The notes below the pieces were generated by a model that saw only the letters and a program-made list of their open reading frames with translations, ran no database searches and had not been told where the DNA came from. This document shows, piece after piece, positions 35,361 through 44,117 of a DNA stretch of 64,000 nucleotides; within the stretch, counting starts at the first letter, position 1; every line of letters begins with the position of its first letter. The stretch covers positions 1,116,001 to 1,180,000 of the forward strand of contig CAWJJY010000007.1 in NCBI GenBank assembly GCA_963843385.1, in the 5' to 3' direction. Both the position numbers and the translations under genes were made by a program. This DNA comes from CAVOHU01 sp963843385 (GTDB lineage: Bacteria; Acidobacteriota; Vicinamibacteria; Vicinamibacterales; JAKQTR01).

Positions 35361-35397
35361 AAAAAGGGCCCGGCGGCGGTTTCGCTGCCGGGCCCTT
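35361..35397 (-). terminator. Rho-independent terminator of the TonB-type receptor gene
   Basis: An 11-bp perfect stem (AAGGGCCCGGC at 35364-35374 with GCCGGGCCCTT at 35387-35397) lies just downstream of the receptor stop on the minus strand. It is followed on that strand by a run of five T. This is the one hairpin with a classic U tract that I found in the window. Confidence 0.85.
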
Positions 35398-35420
35398 CGA
35401 CTCTCGAGCGCCGCCGGACG

Positions 35421-38348
35421 CTAGAACTGGAACCGCGCCGCGATCTGGAATCGACGTGGATCGTAGAACGATCGGTACTGCCCGAACACCGGGCTGCGCA
35501 GGCTCGGCTGCGGGTTGTACCCGGTCTGCTTGTTGAACACGTTGAACATGTCCGCCGCCAACTGGAAGTTGAAGCGTTGAGCAATGCGGAAGTTCTGCGT
35601 GTAGTTGAGGTCCAGCTGGTAGTGATTGGGCGTCATGCGCGAGCCGGCCGGCTCGGCGTTGCGCGCGCTGTCGCTCGTGCTCGTGGTCAGGAGGATATAC
35701 GGTTCGTAGCTCTGGGCTTCCCACGGCTGGCCCGACTGATAGATGGCATACGCGCCGACACTGCCGTTCCACTTGAACCCGTAGTAGCCATAGACCTTCA
35801 GCATGTGCCGGCGGTCGCCCCGCAGGTTGCCGTACTTCATGTCCCAGACCTGTCGGCCCGCGCCGTCGCCAAGGGTGGACGAGCCGATGAAGGTGTTCAT
35901 GTCGTTGGCGGCGCCCGTCGTGTTGTCCTGGTCGAAGTTGCCGAAGTAGTGGCTCCAGGTGTACGAACCCCGCACGAACGCCCTGGTCCCGCGCCACTCA
36001 GAATCCATGGTGACCTCGTAGAACTTGGTGAAGGCCCCGTCGAGTTCCGTGATGACGTAGGAGTTCTGAGTGCCGCCAGTCGCGATCTGCGTGAGCTGAT
36101 CCAGGAGGTTCGGGATGTAGTAGGCGCGCGGCACCCAGGAAGGCGGGCCGAATGCAAGGCGCGCGTTGTTGTTGGTGTCCTCCCAGAAGTGAGTCGCGTG
36201 GCGATAGCGGCCGTAGAGGCGCGCCGACCAGTTCGGCGTGATCTGCCGGGCGGTCCCGATCAGGAACTCGTCAACCTGGCGCGGCTTCAGGTCGGGAACG
36301 AAGAGCTTCCCGGTGGACGAGGCGTTTGGCGCGACGCCGTAGAGGACGCCGTTCTGGTCGAAGTACGCGTTGATGGTGACTGCCAGGTTGCGGGCCCACG
36401 AGGCCGCCCGAGGCAGCGAACTCGCGGCGGGCGTGTACTTCGCGAAGCTGCCGTAAATCGTGTCCCGCCCGTTGTAGGACCAGGTCGCCCCGAGGCGCGG
36501 CTGGATCATGCGCTTGAAGGGAACCTCGTACATCTTGTACTTACTCCCGGCCGACGCGACGAATCCGGACAGGGCCGACGAGTCATTGCGCAGCCCCTGG
36601 CCGTAAAGCGTGTCGCGGCTGGCGAGGACGCCGAGATTCAACGAGAAGTTCCGCCACGCGATCGTGTCGTTGAACTCGACGTTGATCGACTTGTATTCGG
36701 AGTGGATCGTGGCCACCTTGCCGGTTGACTGCTGCTGGAAGGCCGCGATGTAGTAGGCCGGGATGCCATTGATCCCGAGACTCGCGCTGCGCCCTCCCGG
36801 GACGGTGATCGAACCCCAGCCGTTGGAGCTCCGCAGCAGATCCTCGGAGTCGGTGTACCACTGAATGCCGAGGTGTACATCGTTTCGCACGACGCTGCCG
36901 AGGGTGACGTCGTAGGCGACCTGAGCAGCGTTGCGGAAGAAATCGTCCTTGTCGAACTGGAAGTAGTAGCCGACCGATCCCCCTCCGGTTCGCACGCCGT
37001 TGGCCACGTAACCGTAGCGGTCGATCAGCGGCTGAACGAACTGATTGTAGGCGTCCTGCCCGGAGATCAGGGCGGGTACTGTCAAGGCTCCCAGCCGGTC
37101 CAGGTTTCCCGTGTCGATTCGGGTGCCGAGATCCGTGCTGATTGTCGTGTTCGCCACATTGTCGGGGCGTCCCTGTGTGGGGTTCTTGAAGTTCGTGTAC
37201 TTGAACGAGATGACGCTTCGCCCGCCAATGATCCACGAACCGTCCGCCGTGAAGACCTTCTGCCAGGACTCATTGCCCGACCCAGTGGTGGACGCCGCGT
37301 TCGACGCAAACAAATCGCTCCTGGCGAGCGTGTGCGAGTAGCGATAGCTCGCATTGACCAGCACGGTGTTGATCGGCGTGAAGGTCAGCTTGCCGAACCC
37401 TTCATCGCGCGTGCTCGAGTAGTCGGGAAGGTTGCCGTACAGGTTCGCGCGGTTCACGCGCGTACGGTAGGGCCGGTAATACGAACCGTAGAAGAACAGC
37501 TTGTTCGCGAGGATCGGGCCGCCAGCGTTGCCGACAACCCAGGTGCGATCCTGGTTGTACAACGACTGACTGCCGGTGGTGAGCGGTGCCGTCGTCTTGT
37601 TGCTCAAGATCTGGAAGCTGGCCTCGCCCGAGTAGCGGCTGGTTCCCGACTTGCTGACCGAGTCGATTGAGAAGCCTCCGGAGCGGTCGAAGTCGATGGC
37701 TTTCGCGCCGCCCTTGACCGTGGTGACCTGTGCGATGTCATGGGTTGAAGGTTCGGCAGAGAGCGTGCCGAAGAGGGGCAGCGTGACGTTCACGCCGTCG
37801 AACTTGTAGACGTTGTCCTGTCCGCTTCCACCCGCGCTCGGACCGCGAACCGAGTCCGCGGTGATCTGGACGCCCGGGATCAGCTTGAGGATGTCCCGGT
37901 ATTCCTGGCCGACCGGAATCGACTGGACCTGTTCGGAAGAGATGCCGCTCTTGAGCTCGGTCGAGTTCCGCTGGACGACAGGCACGACTTGCGCCGTCAC
38001 CGTGACCGTCTCCGCAAGCCCCTGTATTTTGAGAGAGACGTCAACCACGGTGTCCTGCGCGAGCTGGACCCGGACCTGCCTCGTCAAGGTGCTCATGCCC
38101 GACAGCTCGAACTTCACCGTGTAGGTGCCCGGCGGAAGCACCGGGAGTCGGTAGTCGCCGACGCGGTCGGTGACCGCCACGCGGGGCGCCGGCAGCACGT
38201 CGGATCGCGCCTCGACGGTGACGCCGGGGAGTACCAGGCCGTCCGAATCAGTCACCTTGCCGCTGATGGCCCCGGTCTGCTGGGCGAGCGCAAGGGCGGG
38301 TACCAGCCCCAGGCACACCAAGGCCAGAAGCCCAATTCTGAACCGCAT
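35421..38348 (-). CDS. TonB-dependent receptor with carboxypeptidase-regulatory-like domain
   Basis: A 975-residue outer-membrane protein. A signal peptide ends at ALALAQ. A carboxypeptidase-regulatory-like beta domain follows (AISGKVTDSDGLVLPGVTVE, residues about 25-105), then a plug domain (SIPVGQEYRDILKLIPGVQI) and a long beta-barrel. The barrel ends in the terminal Phe typical of BAM substrates (FQIAARFQF). The ATG at 38348 has GGAGG 6 bases upstream. Oar-like receptors of this layout are numerous in Acidobacteriota and take up carbohydrates or peptides, but no substrate is indicated here. It has its own sigma70-type promoter and a strong terminator, so it is a single-gene unit. Confidence 0.9.
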   Translation of the reverse strand: MRFRIGLLALVCLGLVPALALAQQTGAISGKVTDSDGLVLPGVTVEARSDVLPAPRVAVTDRVGDYRLPVLPPGTYTVKFELSGMSTLTRQVRVQLAQDTVVDVSLKIQGLAETVTVTAQVVPVVQRNSTELKSGISSEQVQSIPVGQEYRDILKLIPGVQITADSVRGPSAGGSGQDNVYKFDGVNVTLPLFGTLSAEPSTHDIAQVTTVKGGAKAIDFDRSGGFSIDSVSKSGTSRYSGEASFQILSNKTTAPLTTGSQSLYNQDRTWVVGNAGGPILANKLFFYGSYYRPYRTRVNRANLYGNLPDYSSTRDEGFGKLTFTPINTVLVNASYRYSHTLARSDLFASNAASTTGSGNESWQKVFTADGSWIIGGRSVISFKYTNFKNPTQGRPDNVANTTISTDLGTRIDTGNLDRLGALTVPALISGQDAYNQFVQPLIDRYGYVANGVRTGGGSVGYYFQFDKDDFFRNAAQVAYDVTLGSVVRNDVHLGIQWYTDSEDLLRSSNGWGSITVPGGRSASLGINGIPAYYIAAFQQQSTGKVATIHSEYKSINVEFNDTIAWRNFSLNLGVLASRDTLYGQGLRNDSSALSGFVASAGSKYKMYEVPFKRMIQPRLGATWSYNGRDTIYGSFAKYTPAASSLPRAASWARNLAVTINAYFDQNGVLYGVAPNASSTGKLFVPDLKPRQVDEFLIGTARQITPNWSARLYGRYRHATHFWEDTNNNARLAFGPPSWVPRAYYIPNLLDQLTQIATGGTQNSYVITELDGAFTKFYEVTMDSEWRGTRAFVRGSYTWSHYFGNFDQDNTTGAANDMNTFIGSSTLGDGAGRQVWDMKYGNLRGDRRHMLKVYGYYGFKWNGSVGAYAIYQSGQPWEAQSYEPYILLTTSTSDSARNAEPAGSRMTPNHYQLDLNYTQNFRIAQRFNFQLAADMFNVFNKQTGYNPQPSLRSPVFGQYRSFYDPRRFQIAARFQF

Positions 38349-38431
38349 GATCCCTCCAGTAGGTCTGGATGTTCCATCGGATCTCGGGGACATACGTCCG
38401 AAGGTCATCGCAAAAGGGGCGATTGCTTTCG

Positions 38432-38460
38432 ATGCTACCCCCGCGGTTTCAGGGCGTCAA
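38432..38460 (-). promoter_or_regulatory. Sigma70-type promoter of the TonB-dependent receptor gene
   Basis: On the minus strand TTGACG (38455-38460, 5 of 6) and TAGCAT (38432-38437, 4 of 6) are 17 bases apart. The predicted start gives a leader of about 77 bases. It lies in the short gap after ftsH, so the receptor is transcribed independently. Confidence 0.55.
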
Positions 38461-38471
38461 GAACGACGCTG

Positions 38472-40361
38472 CTAGGCCTCGGCCGGTGCGGCGGGGGGCA
38501 GGGGGGCGAGCAGCCGTCTGAGTTCGTCACCGTCCATGACCTCGACTTCGAGCAGCCTGTGGGCGACCGCGTCGAGCGCGGCGCGGCGTTCAGCGAGGAT
38601 GGACTTGGCCTGCGCGTGCGCCTCGCTCATGATGCGCTTGATCTCGCTGTCGATGAGGCGCGCGGTTTCGTCGCCGTACAGACGTTCGGACGGCAGGTGG
38701 ATGTCCAGGAACTGACTGCCCTGGTTCACGTCGTAGGCCAGCGCCCCCAGTTGTTCGCTCATTCCGAACTCGGTGACCATGGCCCGGGCGATGTCCGTCG
38801 CGCGCTGCAGGTCGTTCTGCGCGCCGGTCGACACATCGCCGAACGCCGTTTCCTCTGCCGATCGACCGCCCAGCAGGACCGCCAACTGGCCGAGGAGGTC
38901 AGTGCGGGTGCGCAGGTAGCGATCCTCGAGCGGCAACTGCATCGTATACCCCAGCGCGCCGAATCCGCGCTGCACGATGGAGATCTTGTGCACGGGATCC
39001 AGGCCGGGCATGACGCTCGCCACGATGGCATGTCCGGACTCGTGATACGCCACGATCTCGCGCTCCCGCGGGCTCATCACGCGTTTCTTTTCGAGCCCGG
39101 CGATGACCCGGTCGATGGCCTCGTCGAAATCGGTCATCTCGACCTGGGTCTTGTCCCGGCGGGCGGCCAGCAGGGCCGCCTCGTTGACGAGATTGGCCAA
39201 ATCGGCGCCGGCGAAACCCGCTGTCCGGCTTGCGAGCACCCTGAGCTCGACATCCGGCGCCGTCCGGACGCCCTTGGCGTGCAGCCTCAGGATTTCCTCG
39301 CGGCCCTTGATGTCCGGCTTGTCGACCAGCACCTGGCGATCGAACCGGCCCGGCCGGAGCAGGGCGGGATCCAGCACCTCGGGCCGGTTGGTCGCGCCCA
39401 TGATGATCACACCCTTGCGCGCATCGAAGCCGTCCATCTCGGCGAGCAGCTGGTTCAGCGTCTGCTCGCGCTCTTCGTGGCTGCCCATCGAGCTCTGTAC
39501 ACGCGTCTTGCCCAGCGCGTCCAGTTCGTCGATGAAGACGATGCACGGAGCCTTCGCCTCGGCCTGCTGAAACAGATCGCGCACCCGCGCGGCCCCGACG
39601 CCCACGAACATCTCGACGAACTCCGAGCCGCTGAGGCTGAAGAAGGGAACCTTGGCTTCCCCGGCGACCGCCCTGGCGAGCAGTGTCTTGCCCGTGCCGG
39701 GAGGGCCAACCAGCAGGACGCCCTTCGGGATGCGGCCGCCGAGGTTCGTGTACTTCTTCGGCGTCTTGAGGAACTCGACAATCTCGCGTAATTCGTCCTC
39801 GGCCTCGTCGACCCCAGCCACGTCGTCGAAGCTGACCTTGACGTCGTCTTCGGCATAGACCTTGGAGCGGCTGCGGGCGAAGGACATCGCGCCGCCGTCG
39901 GGGGAGCCCATGCGCCGGAAGAAATAGCTCGACACGAGCAGGATCAGCGCGACCGGCAGCAACCAGCCAATCAGCTCAGGCAGCCAACGGCTCACGACCT
40001 CGCCCCGGTAGCTGGCGCCGAACTTGTCCAGGTCCTCGACCAGCTTGGGGTCCTCGATCCGGGTCGTGGTGAAGGAATTCGCCTTGGTGTCGCTGGATCC
40101 CTTGGGTTTCAGCGTGCCGCGGATCGTCTGCTCGCTGATGGCGACTTCGGCGACGCGACCCTCCCGAAGCATCGACTTGAACTGGCTGTACGAAATCGGA
40201 TCGCCCTGGGGCGCCCAGAAGTAGGCCTGAGCAAGCCCGATGACAACGATGAAGCCGAGCATCAGCCAGAAGGAGGGCGTCGGCTTACCGGCGCCAAGGG
40301 GCGAACGCTTGACGGGCCGCCTTCGACCGCCTGAGGGGCGTTGATCCTGGTCAGGAGCCAC
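38472..40361 (-). CDS. ftsH: ATP-dependent zinc metalloprotease FtsH
   Basis: A membrane-bound AAA+ protease that degrades misfolded membrane proteins and some regulators. 629 residues: membrane helix near 31-50, a periplasmic domain, a second helix near 128-148, then the AAA domain with Walker A GPPGTGKT (219-226), Walker B IVFIDELDA, and the SRH with ATNRPEVLDPALLRPGRFD. The zinc site HESGH is at 440-444. The start is the GTG at 40361 with GAGG 6 bases upstream. The length and order are typical. Confidence 0.95.
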   Translation of the reverse strand: MAPDQDQRPSGGRRRPVKRSPLGAGKPTPSFWLMLGFIVVIGLAQAYFWAPQGDPISYSQFKSMLREGRVAEVAISEQTIRGTLKPKGSSDTKANSFTTTRIEDPKLVEDLDKFGASYRGEVVSRWLPELIGWLLPVALILLVSSYFFRRMGSPDGGAMSFARSRSKVYAEDDVKVSFDDVAGVDEAEDELREIVEFLKTPKKYTNLGGRIPKGVLLVGPPGTGKTLLARAVAGEAKVPFFSLSGSEFVEMFVGVGAARVRDLFQQAEAKAPCIVFIDELDALGKTRVQSSMGSHEEREQTLNQLLAEMDGFDARKGVIIMGATNRPEVLDPALLRPGRFDRQVLVDKPDIKGREEILRLHAKGVRTAPDVELRVLASRTAGFAGADLANLVNEAALLAARRDKTQVEMTDFDEAIDRVIAGLEKKRVMSPREREIVAYHESGHAIVASVMPGLDPVHKISIVQRGFGALGYTMQLPLEDRYLRTRTDLLGQLAVLLGGRSAEETAFGDVSTGAQNDLQRATDIARAMVTEFGMSEQLGALAYDVNQGSQFLDIHLPSERLYGDETARLIDSEIKRIMSEAHAQAKSILAERRAALDAVAHRLLEVEVMDGDELRRLLAPLPPAAPAEA

Positions 40362-40745
40362 CTAATACCTCACTCCGAACACCATTCCGGGATGGCACGG
40401 CACGACGAGTCGACCCGAAACGCCTTCATGGCCTTTCTCCAGAATATGCGTGTTCCGCTCGCAGTGGAAGTGCGCAGTGGATGGCGTCGCCCCGCGCCGG
40501 CGTTCGATTCGTTGCACACTGAATTTGCCAATCGCGGGTCGGGGGCACTCCGGCGGTGGTAGGATCGAGCCTGTCGAGTGGCCGAACCCGGTCATTCAGG
40601 CGGCTCACCGCCCCCTTTTCTGGTCAACGGACAACGTGCCGGTTATCGGCCGCACCTGCCGAACGGAGACCAGGACCATGCCTCCAGGAAGGCACACCGA
40701 GACGTCTCGCTGTGCTCCGGCAGAGGTGACCTGCGCCATCCGCCG
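40362..40745 (+). other. Intergenic region between the divergent ftsH and hybrid-kinase genes
   Basis: 384 bases between two divergent starts. It must hold promoters for both, but no -35/-10 pair stood out on either strand. A 73-codon open frame on the plus strand (40341-40562) lacks a ribosome site and overlaps ftsH, so I do not call it. No repeats were seen. Confidence 0.4.
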
Positions 40746-43700
40746 ATGAGTAGAGAATCCCACGTGCCATCTCGCTCGGAGGCCGGCTTCCTGGGCAGTG
40801 GCGACAGCTTTCGACTGCTGGTCGACAGTGTCCAGGACTACGCCATCATCATGCTGGATCGTGGCGGTCACGTCGCCAGCTGGAACGAAGGCGCCGAGCG
40901 CCTCAAAGGCTATCGGTCCGAAGAGATTCTCGGCCGTCCGGTTTCCTGTTTCTACTCGCCGGACGCGGTCCAGCGCGGTTTGCCCGAGCAGGATTTGGCG
41001 GCCGCCTTCGACAACGGGAGGTTCGAGGACGAAGGCTGGCGCGTGCGCAAGGACGGGACGCGATTCTGGGCAAGCGTCGTGATCACGGCGTTGCGCGGCC
41101 AGGACGGCGCGCTGCGCGGTTTCTCGAACGTGACGCGCGACCTGACCGAGCACAAACAGGCAAAGGACGCACAACGCGCTTCAGCTGCCGCCGGATACGT
41201 GCGCAGCCTGATCGAGGCCAGCCTCGATCCGCTGGTGACCATCAGCGCCGAAGGCACGATCACCGACGTCAACTCTGCCTCGGTCGAGGCGACCGGCGTG
41301 CCGCGGGAGCGACTCATCGGGACGGACTTCTCCAGCTACTTCACCGAACCTGAGAAGGCGCGTGAGGGCTACCTGCACGTCTTTTCGGACGGCTTTGTCC
41401 GAGACTATCCGCTCGCCTTACGGCACGTCTCGGGACGCGTCACCCACGTCCTCTACAACGCCAGCGTGTACAAAGACGAGAACGGGAACGTACTCGGCGT
41501 CTTTGCCGCCGCCCGCGACGTCACGGCGCGAAAGAAGGATGAGGCGCGGATTCAGCGCCTGACGCAGCTCTACGCCGCGCTGAGCGAGTGCAACGAGGCC
41601 ATTGCGCGCTGCACGAACGAACACGAACTGTTCCGGCAGGTCTGCTGGGCAGCGGTGCGTTTCGGCGGCATGAAGATGGCGTGGATCGGCATGGTCGATG
41701 AGTCGAGCCGGCTGGTCAGGCCGGTCGCGTCATACGGCGACCAGCTCGCCTACCTGGACGGCGCCACCATTTCGGTGAACCCCGATCACGAGAGCGGGAA
41801 GGGCCCGACGGGCACCTCGATTCGCGACAATTGCCCGTTCTGGTGCCAGGATTTCCTGCACCACCCGGCGACCGAGCCCTGGCACGACCGGGGACGACGG
41901 GCCGGCTGGAGTTCCTCCGCGTCGCTGCCGTTGCTGAAAAAAGGCGTCCCCGTCGGCGCGCTCACGATCTACTCCGACACGGTCAATGCCTTCGACGAAG
42001 AAGCCCGTACACTCCTGCTCGAGATGGCGATGGACATCAGCTTCGCGCTGGACAACTTTGCCCGCGACGCTGAGCGCAGGGATGCGGAATCGGCCCTTCG
42101 CCAGAACGAGCTGTACTTCCGATCGCTCATCGAGAATGCGTCGGACATCATCTCCGTGGTGGATCGAGACGGAATCATCCAGTTCGAAAGCCCGGCGGTC
42201 GAACAGGTGCTCGGCTACCAGCCCGATGAACTGGTCGGACGTCCCGCATTGGAGTTCGTACATCCGGAGGATGCGCCGATCATCCTGGACCTGTTCGCCC
42301 GCGGTTTTGCCGCTCCAGGCTCCTCCGCGTCAGCCGAGGTGCGGTTCCGGCACCGGGACGGCTCCCAGCGAATCCTCGAGGCCACGGGCAAGGCGATTGT
42401 CGACGCGCAGGGCAGGGTCAACGGGGTCATCAACTCGCGCGACGTCACCGAGCGCAGGAGGGCTGAACGCGAGCTTCGCCTGCAGAGTGCCGCGCTCAAC
42501 GCGGCGGCCGATGCGATTGTCATCACCGATCGCGATGCGAAGCTGGTGTGGTGCAATCCGGCCTTTTCCGCGCTGACCGGCTACGGCGCCGAGGAAGCGA
42601 TCGGCAGAAACGTGAAGGATCTCGTCAAGTCCGGCGCCCATGACCCGGCATTCTACAAGCGCCTGTGGGAGACCATCCTGGCAGGAGACGTCTGGCGCGG
42701 TGAGCTGACCAATCGCCGCAAGGACGGCAGCCTGTATTCCGAGGAGCAGACCATCACGCCCGTCAGGGATGCCCGCGGGGACATCACGCATTTCATCGGC
42801 ATCAAGCGGGATCTTACCGAACAGAAACGGCTGGAGTCCCAGCTGCTCCAGGTCCAGAAGATGGAGAGCGTCGGACGCCTCGCCGGTGGCATTGCGCACG
42901 ACTTCAACAACCTGCTCACGGTCATCAACGGCACGTCGGCGCTCGCCATGTCGAGTCTGCGCAAGGATGACCCGCTGCGGCAGGACCTGCAGGTCATTCT
43001 CCAGTCCGGAGAACAGGCGGCCTCGCTGACCCGGCAGCTGCTGGCCTTCAGCCGCAAGCAGATCATGAAACCGGACATCCTGGACCTTGGCGCGCTGGTC
43101 GAGAACATGCGCGGCATGCTCCGGCGCCTGCTGGGCGAGGACGTCGAGCTGGTCGTGACGGCACCTCAGCACCTGGGCAGTGTCCAGGCCGACCCCGGAC
43201 AAGTCGAGCAGGTGATTCTGAACCTGGCCGTCAACGCCCGGGATGCGATGCCCACGGGCGGAAGGCTGACGATTGAACTGCGCAACGTCGAGCTCGACCA
43301 GGCCTATGGGGTGGACCACCCTTCCGTCAGGCCCGGGGCTTACGTGATGCTGGCGGTGAGCGACACCGGCGTTGGCATGGACAGGGCCACGCTGACAAGA
43401 GTGTTCGAACCCTTCTTCACCACAAAGGAGTCCGGCAAGGGAACCGGTCTCGGCCTGGCCACCGTCTACGGCATCGTCAAGCAGAGCGGCGGGTCCATCT
43501 GGGCCTACAGCGAACCCGGCAAGGGAACAGCCTTCAAGGTGTACTTGCCCCGCGTCGACGAATCCGCGCGGCCGGAACCCACGGCTCGCCCCAGGGAAGC
43601 GGCCCGCGGATCCGAAACAATCCTGGTCGTGGAGGACGACCAGGTCCTGTGTCGACTGGCCACCCGGATGCTGCAGGCAGCGGGCTACACGGTGCTGACC

Positions 43701-43976
43701 GCCCACAGCGGGAACGACGCGATGGCCACGCTTGCGCACCACCAGGGCCCCGTGCATCTGATGCTCACCGACGTGGTGATGCCTGGCATGAGTGGCCGGG
43801 AACTGGCGGCCAGTGTGGCGGCGGGCCGCGGAGAGATCAGGGTCATCTACACGTCCGGCTATACCGACGACGCCATGCTCCGCCACGGGGTGCTCGACAG
43901 CACCGCCCGCTTCATCGCCAAGCCCTACACGGCCGAGGCGTTGACACGCACGGTGCGGGAGGTACTCGACGAGTAG
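40746..43976 (+). CDS. Hybrid sensor histidine kinase with PAS, GAF and receiver domains
   Basis: 1076 residues with no membrane helix, so a cytosolic sensor. Order: PAS (about 20-135), PAS (150-270), GAF (280-440), PAS (455-575), PAS (580-705). The histidine kinase core follows, with His718 in AGGIAHDFNNLL and ATP-site boxes LNLAVNARDAM, SDTGVGMD and GKGTGLGLATVYGIV. A C-terminal receiver carries its phospho-acceptor Asp1009 in LMLTDVVMPGMSG and the conserved Lys in FIAKPY. The AHDFNNLL H-box is typical of the family that phosphorylates an attached receiver. I chose the ATG at 40746; an upstream extension of 56 residues carries no domain. No cognate regulator gene is next to it. Confidence 0.9.
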   Translation: MSRESHVPSRSEAGFLGSGDSFRLLVDSVQDYAIIMLDRGGHVASWNEGAERLKGYRSEEILGRPVSCFYSPDAVQRGLPEQDLAAAFDNGRFEDEGWRVRKDGTRFWASVVITALRGQDGALRGFSNVTRDLTEHKQAKDAQRASAAAGYVRSLIEASLDPLVTISAEGTITDVNSASVEATGVPRERLIGTDFSSYFTEPEKAREGYLHVFSDGFVRDYPLALRHVSGRVTHVLYNASVYKDENGNVLGVFAAARDVTARKKDEARIQRLTQLYAALSECNEAIARCTNEHELFRQVCWAAVRFGGMKMAWIGMVDESSRLVRPVASYGDQLAYLDGATISVNPDHESGKGPTGTSIRDNCPFWCQDFLHHPATEPWHDRGRRAGWSSSASLPLLKKGVPVGALTIYSDTVNAFDEEARTLLLEMAMDISFALDNFARDAERRDAESALRQNELYFRSLIENASDIISVVDRDGIIQFESPAVEQVLGYQPDELVGRPALEFVHPEDAPIILDLFARGFAAPGSSASAEVRFRHRDGSQRILEATGKAIVDAQGRVNGVINSRDVTERRRAERELRLQSAALNAAADAIVITDRDAKLVWCNPAFSALTGYGAEEAIGRNVKDLVKSGAHDPAFYKRLWETILAGDVWRGELTNRRKDGSLYSEEQTITPVRDARGDITHFIGIKRDLTEQKRLESQLLQVQKMESVGRLAGGIAHDFNNLLTVINGTSALAMSSLRKDDPLRQDLQVILQSGEQAASLTRQLLAFSRKQIMKPDILDLGALVENMRGMLRRLLGEDVELVVTAPQHLGSVQADPGQVEQVILNLAVNARDAMPTGGRLTIELRNVELDQAYGVDHPSVRPGAYVMLAVSDTGVGMDRATLTRVFEPFFTTKESGKGTGLGLATVYGIVKQSGGSIWAYSEPGKGTAFKVYLPRVDESARPEPTARPREAARGSETILVVEDDQVLCRLATRMLQAAGYTVLTAHSGNDAMATLAHHQGPVHLMLTDVVMPGMSGRELAASVAAGRGEIRVIYTSGYTDDAMLRHGVLDSTARFIAKPYTAEALTRTVREVLDE

Positions 43977-44117
43977 CGCTCCGCCCGCCTGAACAGCAGC
44001 GCGCGCAGTCGCACCCCGTCTCGATTCCTTCGAAGATGCCCCCGGAGGCTCAGCGTTTCCGCCCTGATCGTCAGCCGTCCCGGACCAGGCTTCGCGGGTA
44101 TGCACCGGGCCGATGGG

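Noticed and set aside
35172..36728. Plus-strand open frame of about 518 codons opposite the TonB-type receptor
   Set aside because: Composition is that of an antisense frame and it crosses the receptor terminator.
40341..40562. 73-codon plus-strand frame at the ftsH start
   Set aside because: No ribosome site, overlaps ftsH and has no recognisable motif.
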